A DNA stretch of 64,000 nucleotides from NCBI GenBank assembly GCA_965279655.1, contig OZ257255.1:4092001-4156000 (forward strand), in the 5' to 3' direction. This document shows, piece by piece, positions 61,970-64,000 of this stretch. The first letter of the stretch is position 1; each line of letters opens with the position of its first letter. The notes below the pieces were generated by a model. It searched no databases. It worked only from the letters and a program-made list of their open reading frames with translations, and was not told where the DNA came from. The position numbers were made by a program, and so were the translations under genes. Source of the stretch: SCTM01 sp965279655. Lineage in GTDB: Bacteria > Pseudomonadota > Alphaproteobacteria > Rhodospirillales > Rhodospirillaceae.

Positions 61970-63322
61970 ATGCCCGTCTCCCACACACTCGCCCACGCCG
62001 CGGCCGCCACCTCCTGGCGCGACTTGCCGCAAGATGTCCGCGATCAGGCGGCGGATCTCATTCTCGATGCCTTCGGCGTGATTGCCGCCGGTGGAAAGAA
62101 TCCGGAATACGCCGCCTATGCCAAAGCCAGCGGTGCGGCCCAGGGTCCATGCACCATCGTCGGCGAACGCCACCGCACCGGCGCCGCCGCGGCGGCCCTC
62201 GTCAACGGCGGGGCGACGACGGTGCTGCAATTGCAGGACGGCCATCGCGTGGCGCGCGGCCATCCAGCGGCGCATCTGGTGCCCTCCGCGCTGGCGATGG
62301 CGGAAGAGCAGGGAGCATCGGCGGAGGATTTCCTGAGCGCCTTCGTCGCCGGCTACGAAGCGTCCGTACGAATCGGCATCGCGCTCGGCGGCTTGAAACC
62401 GGAAATCCATGACGTCGGAACCTGGACCACCTTTGGCGCCGCCGTCGCCGCGACCTTTCTATTGACGCGCGATCAAGCGGTGCTGGCCGACGCTATCGAC
62501 AGCGCTGGTGCGATTCCATTTCTGTCCTGGTCGCAGACCGCGCCCCAGGGGGCGGGCATGCACAACCTCTGCATCGGCCTCGCCGCGTCCACGGGGATCA
62601 CGGTTGCCTACGGGGCCGTCTCCGGGTTGAACGCGATTCCTGGGGCGTTGGAAACCTTCTTCGGTCCGCGGGCCGGTGCCGCCTTCACGGAAAGCCGAAT
62701 TCTCGAAGGCGTGCGTGATGGCCGTTGGGCGCATTACGAATTGATGAATGCGTACTTGAAGGTGCACCCCACCTGCGCGCATCTCCATGGAATCAACGAC
62801 GCCACGGAGCATCTGATCGCGAAACACGGCATCAATGGCGCGGATGTCGGGTCCGTGGAGATCGCCAGTTACGCGAAGGGTCTTGCCTACGACAATCATG
62901 CGCCCAAGACCGAACTCGCGATGCGATTCAGCGCGGCCTACACCACGGCCATTGCCCTCCTGCGCGGCAATCTGGATTCGGACGCGGTGACGGCGGGGGC
63001 CCTGTGCGACCCGGCGGTGATTGCCCTGGTGGCGCGAATCAAGGTGAGGCACGATCCGGAGCTTGACCAGCATTACCCGGCGGGCCGGCCGTCCCGCGTC
63101 ACCATCACGATGAACGACGGCCGCACGTTCAGCGAGTTCTGCATGTTCCCGCGCGGCGACGCCACTAATCCTAGTACCCGCGCCGAGCGGCGGGCCAAGG
63201 CTCACAAGCTGCTGGCGGCACGCTTCGACGTCAGGCAGGCTGACCGCATCGTCGCCGCCTTCGATGATCTTCTGAAGGGCGGGCCGCTACCGGCCTTTGC
63301 CGCCACATTGCGAGGAGAATGA
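61970..63322 (+). CDS. MmgE/PrpD family protein
   Basis: A 450-residue protein of the MmgE/PrpD fold. Segments include DAFGVIAAGGKNPEYAAYAK, a helical half with GYEASVRIGIALGG and VHPTCAHLHGINDA near residue 265-278, where family members have active-site residues. Known members are 2-methylcitrate dehydratase (PrpD) and cis-aconitate decarboxylase; which reaction applies here cannot be told. No prpB/prpC partner is nearby. It may be co-transcribed with the FMN reductase, whose ATG is 1 bp after its stop. Confidence 0.85.
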   Translation: MPVSHTLAHAAAATSWRDLPQDVRDQAADLILDAFGVIAAGGKNPEYAAYAKASGAAQGPCTIVGERHRTGAAAAALVNGGATTVLQLQDGHRVARGHPAAHLVPSALAMAEEQGASAEDFLSAFVAGYEASVRIGIALGGLKPEIHDVGTWTTFGAAVAATFLLTRDQAVLADAIDSAGAIPFLSWSQTAPQGAGMHNLCIGLAASTGITVAYGAVSGLNAIPGALETFFGPRAGAAFTESRILEGVRDGRWAHYELMNAYLKVHPTCAHLHGINDATEHLIAKHGINGADVGSVEIASYAKGLAYDNHAPKTELAMRFSAAYTTAIALLRGNLDSDAVTAGALCDPAVIALVARIKVRHDPELDQHYPAGRPSRVTITMNDGRTFSEFCMFPRGDATNPSTRAERRAKAHKLLAARFDVRQADRIVAAFDDLLKGGPLPAFAATLRGE

Positions 63323-63323
63323 A

Positions 63324-63884
63324 ATGAGCAAGACCTACGACGTCGTGGTGATTGTCGGCAGCATCCGCAAGGATTCGTGGAACCGCAAAGTGGCGCGCGT
63401 CATGGAAGAGTTGGCGCCGGCGGAATTGAAGTTCACCGAAGTCGAGATCGCTCAGCTGCCGCTCTACAGCCAGGACTCAGACGCGGCCCCGCCGGAGCTA
63501 TTCACCAAGTTCCGCGAACGCCTCAAGAAGGCCGACGCCGTGCTGTTCGTCACGCCTGAACACAATCGATCCGTTCCCGCCGCCATGAAGAACGCCATCG
63601 ATGTGGGCTCGCGCCCCTATGGCTCCAGCGTTTGGAACGCCAAGCCTTGTGCCGTGGTCAGCGCGTCCACGGGCGCTCAAGGCGGCTTCGGCGCCAATCA
63701 TCACCTGCGCCAGTCGCTCGCCTTCCTGAACATGCCCACGATGGCCGGGCCGGAGGTCTACATCGGCGGCGTGGACAAGCTGTTCGACGAGAGCGGCAAG
63801 CTCAACGACGGCACGCGTAAGTTTCTGACCAAGGTGGTGACCGCGTTCACCGCCTGGGTGAAGGCCAACGCGCCCGCGGCGTAG
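63324..63884 (+). CDS. NADPH-dependent FMN reductase
   Basis: A 186-residue flavodoxin-like reductase. The FMN-phosphate loop is VVIVGSIRKDSWNRKVAR, the flavin contact is FVTPEHNRSVPAAMKNAIDV, and the late STGAQGGFGANHHLRQSLAF completes the ChrR/YieF type fold. It would reduce quinones, chromate or azo/nitro compounds using NAD(P)H. AGGAGA precedes the ATG by 5-6 bases. It sits directly behind the MmgE/PrpD gene. Confidence 0.9.
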   Translation: MSKTYDVVVIVGSIRKDSWNRKVARVMEELAPAELKFTEVEIAQLPLYSQDSDAAPPELFTKFRERLKKADAVLFVTPEHNRSVPAAMKNAIDVGSRPYGSSVWNAKPCAVVSASTGAQGGFGANHHLRQSLAFLNMPTMAGPEVYIGGVDKLFDESGKLNDGTRKFLTKVVTAFTAWVKANAPAA

Positions 63885-64000
63885 CTATTTCCTCGCTGAG
63901 CGCGCCAGCAGGTCGGCGAGTTCGTTCTTCCACAGCACCGCGTAGGTGTGGCTGCCGTGACCCTTGGTGTCTGGACCCAAGGGGATCGTCACCGCGCGGC
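63885..64000 (-). CDS. Alpha/beta hydrolase, C-terminal end (partial)
   Basis: Only the last 38 codons are in the window. They read PLGPDTKGHGSHTYAVLWKN followed by ELADLLARS, and stop at 63885. The GHGSHT stretch with a downstream LW helix is the catalytic-histidine region of alpha/beta hydrolases related to homoserine O-acetyltransferase. The protein body lies to the right of the window. It is convergent with the FMN reductase gene. Confidence 0.6.
   Translation of the reverse strand, partial: RAVTIPLGPDTKGHGSHTYAVLWKNELADLLARSARK

Overview
The window is GC-rich bacterial chromosome with tightly packed genes on both strands and no rRNA, tRNA, CRISPR, transposase or phage gene that I can recognise. 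The organism is almost certainly an alphaproteobacterium. The evidence is a System I cytochrome c maturation operon (ccmABCDEFGHI), a Suv3-type DEAD/H helicase followed by an S4-domain protein, an FdxA-CarD pair, a GGAAC-N16-CGTT promoter of the EcfG general stress type in front of a large catalase, and two long TonB-dependent receptors of the kind frequent in Caulobacterales, Sphingomonadales and Micropepsales. I cannot fix the order or genus.

Layout. 1-4.3 kb: the end of gyrB, a basic-tailed ribbon-helix-helix protein, a class A penicillin-binding protein and a SleB-type wall hydrolase. 4.2-13.4 kb: one long minus-strand operon, ccmA-B-C-D-E-F-G-H-I, then an SCO1/SenC copper chaperone, a YcgN cysteine-cluster protein and a YgjP-type metalloprotease. 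ccmD (55 codons) is present, and a 134-bp inverted-repeat element sits between ccmE and ccmF. 13.6-16.4 kb: aconitase with its terminator. 16.4-18.8 kb: a minus-strand SDR, NTF2-like and alpha/beta-hydrolase group. 19-23.2 kb: a stress block with EcfG-promoted katE, a small secreted protein, a glycine-zipper general stress protein, a frameshifted small gene and a conserved small protein. 23.2-26 kb: two divergent secreted coiled-coil proteins of unknown function.

26.4-32.8 kb: an apparent uptake and catabolic locus made of an AraC regulator, a TonB-dependent receptor, a tandem alpha/beta-hydrolase whose nucleophile positions are both replaced, and a Tat-type FAD reductase/dehydrogenase. 32.9-44.2 kb: housekeeping genes htpG, an HPF/RaiA protein, the helicase, S4 protein, fdxA, carD, a degenerate staphylococcal-nuclease-like protein and a HExxH protein. 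A DUF218 protein, a secreted repeat protein and a DUF938 methyltransferase lie between the S4 gene and fdxA. 44.1-51 kb: two overlapping family 5 solute-binding proteins with no permease or ATPase, a divergent LysR regulator and a second TonB-dependent receptor. 51-64 kb: a cystathionine beta-lyase, a TPR/glycosyltransferase-like protein, 2-oxoacid:ferredoxin oxidoreductase KorAB, a cyclic-nucleotide-binding protein, a SUMF1-like protein, GNAT, DUF1838, Hsp20 behind a likely ROSE RNA thermometer, an OGFr-domain protein, a lipoprotein, an MmgE/PrpD protein, an FMN reductase and the end of an alpha/beta hydrolase.

The genes describe an aerobic heterotroph with cytochrome c respiration (ccm, SCO), TCA enzymes (aconitase, KorAB with FdxA as a possible electron partner), receptor-based uptake of unknown substrates, and layered stress control. 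The least explained parts are the secreted coiled-coil pair, the nucleophile-less tandem hydrolase locus, the duplicated C-terminal module of the repeat protein, and the nuclease-like gene whose signal peptide is encoded across the carD terminator.
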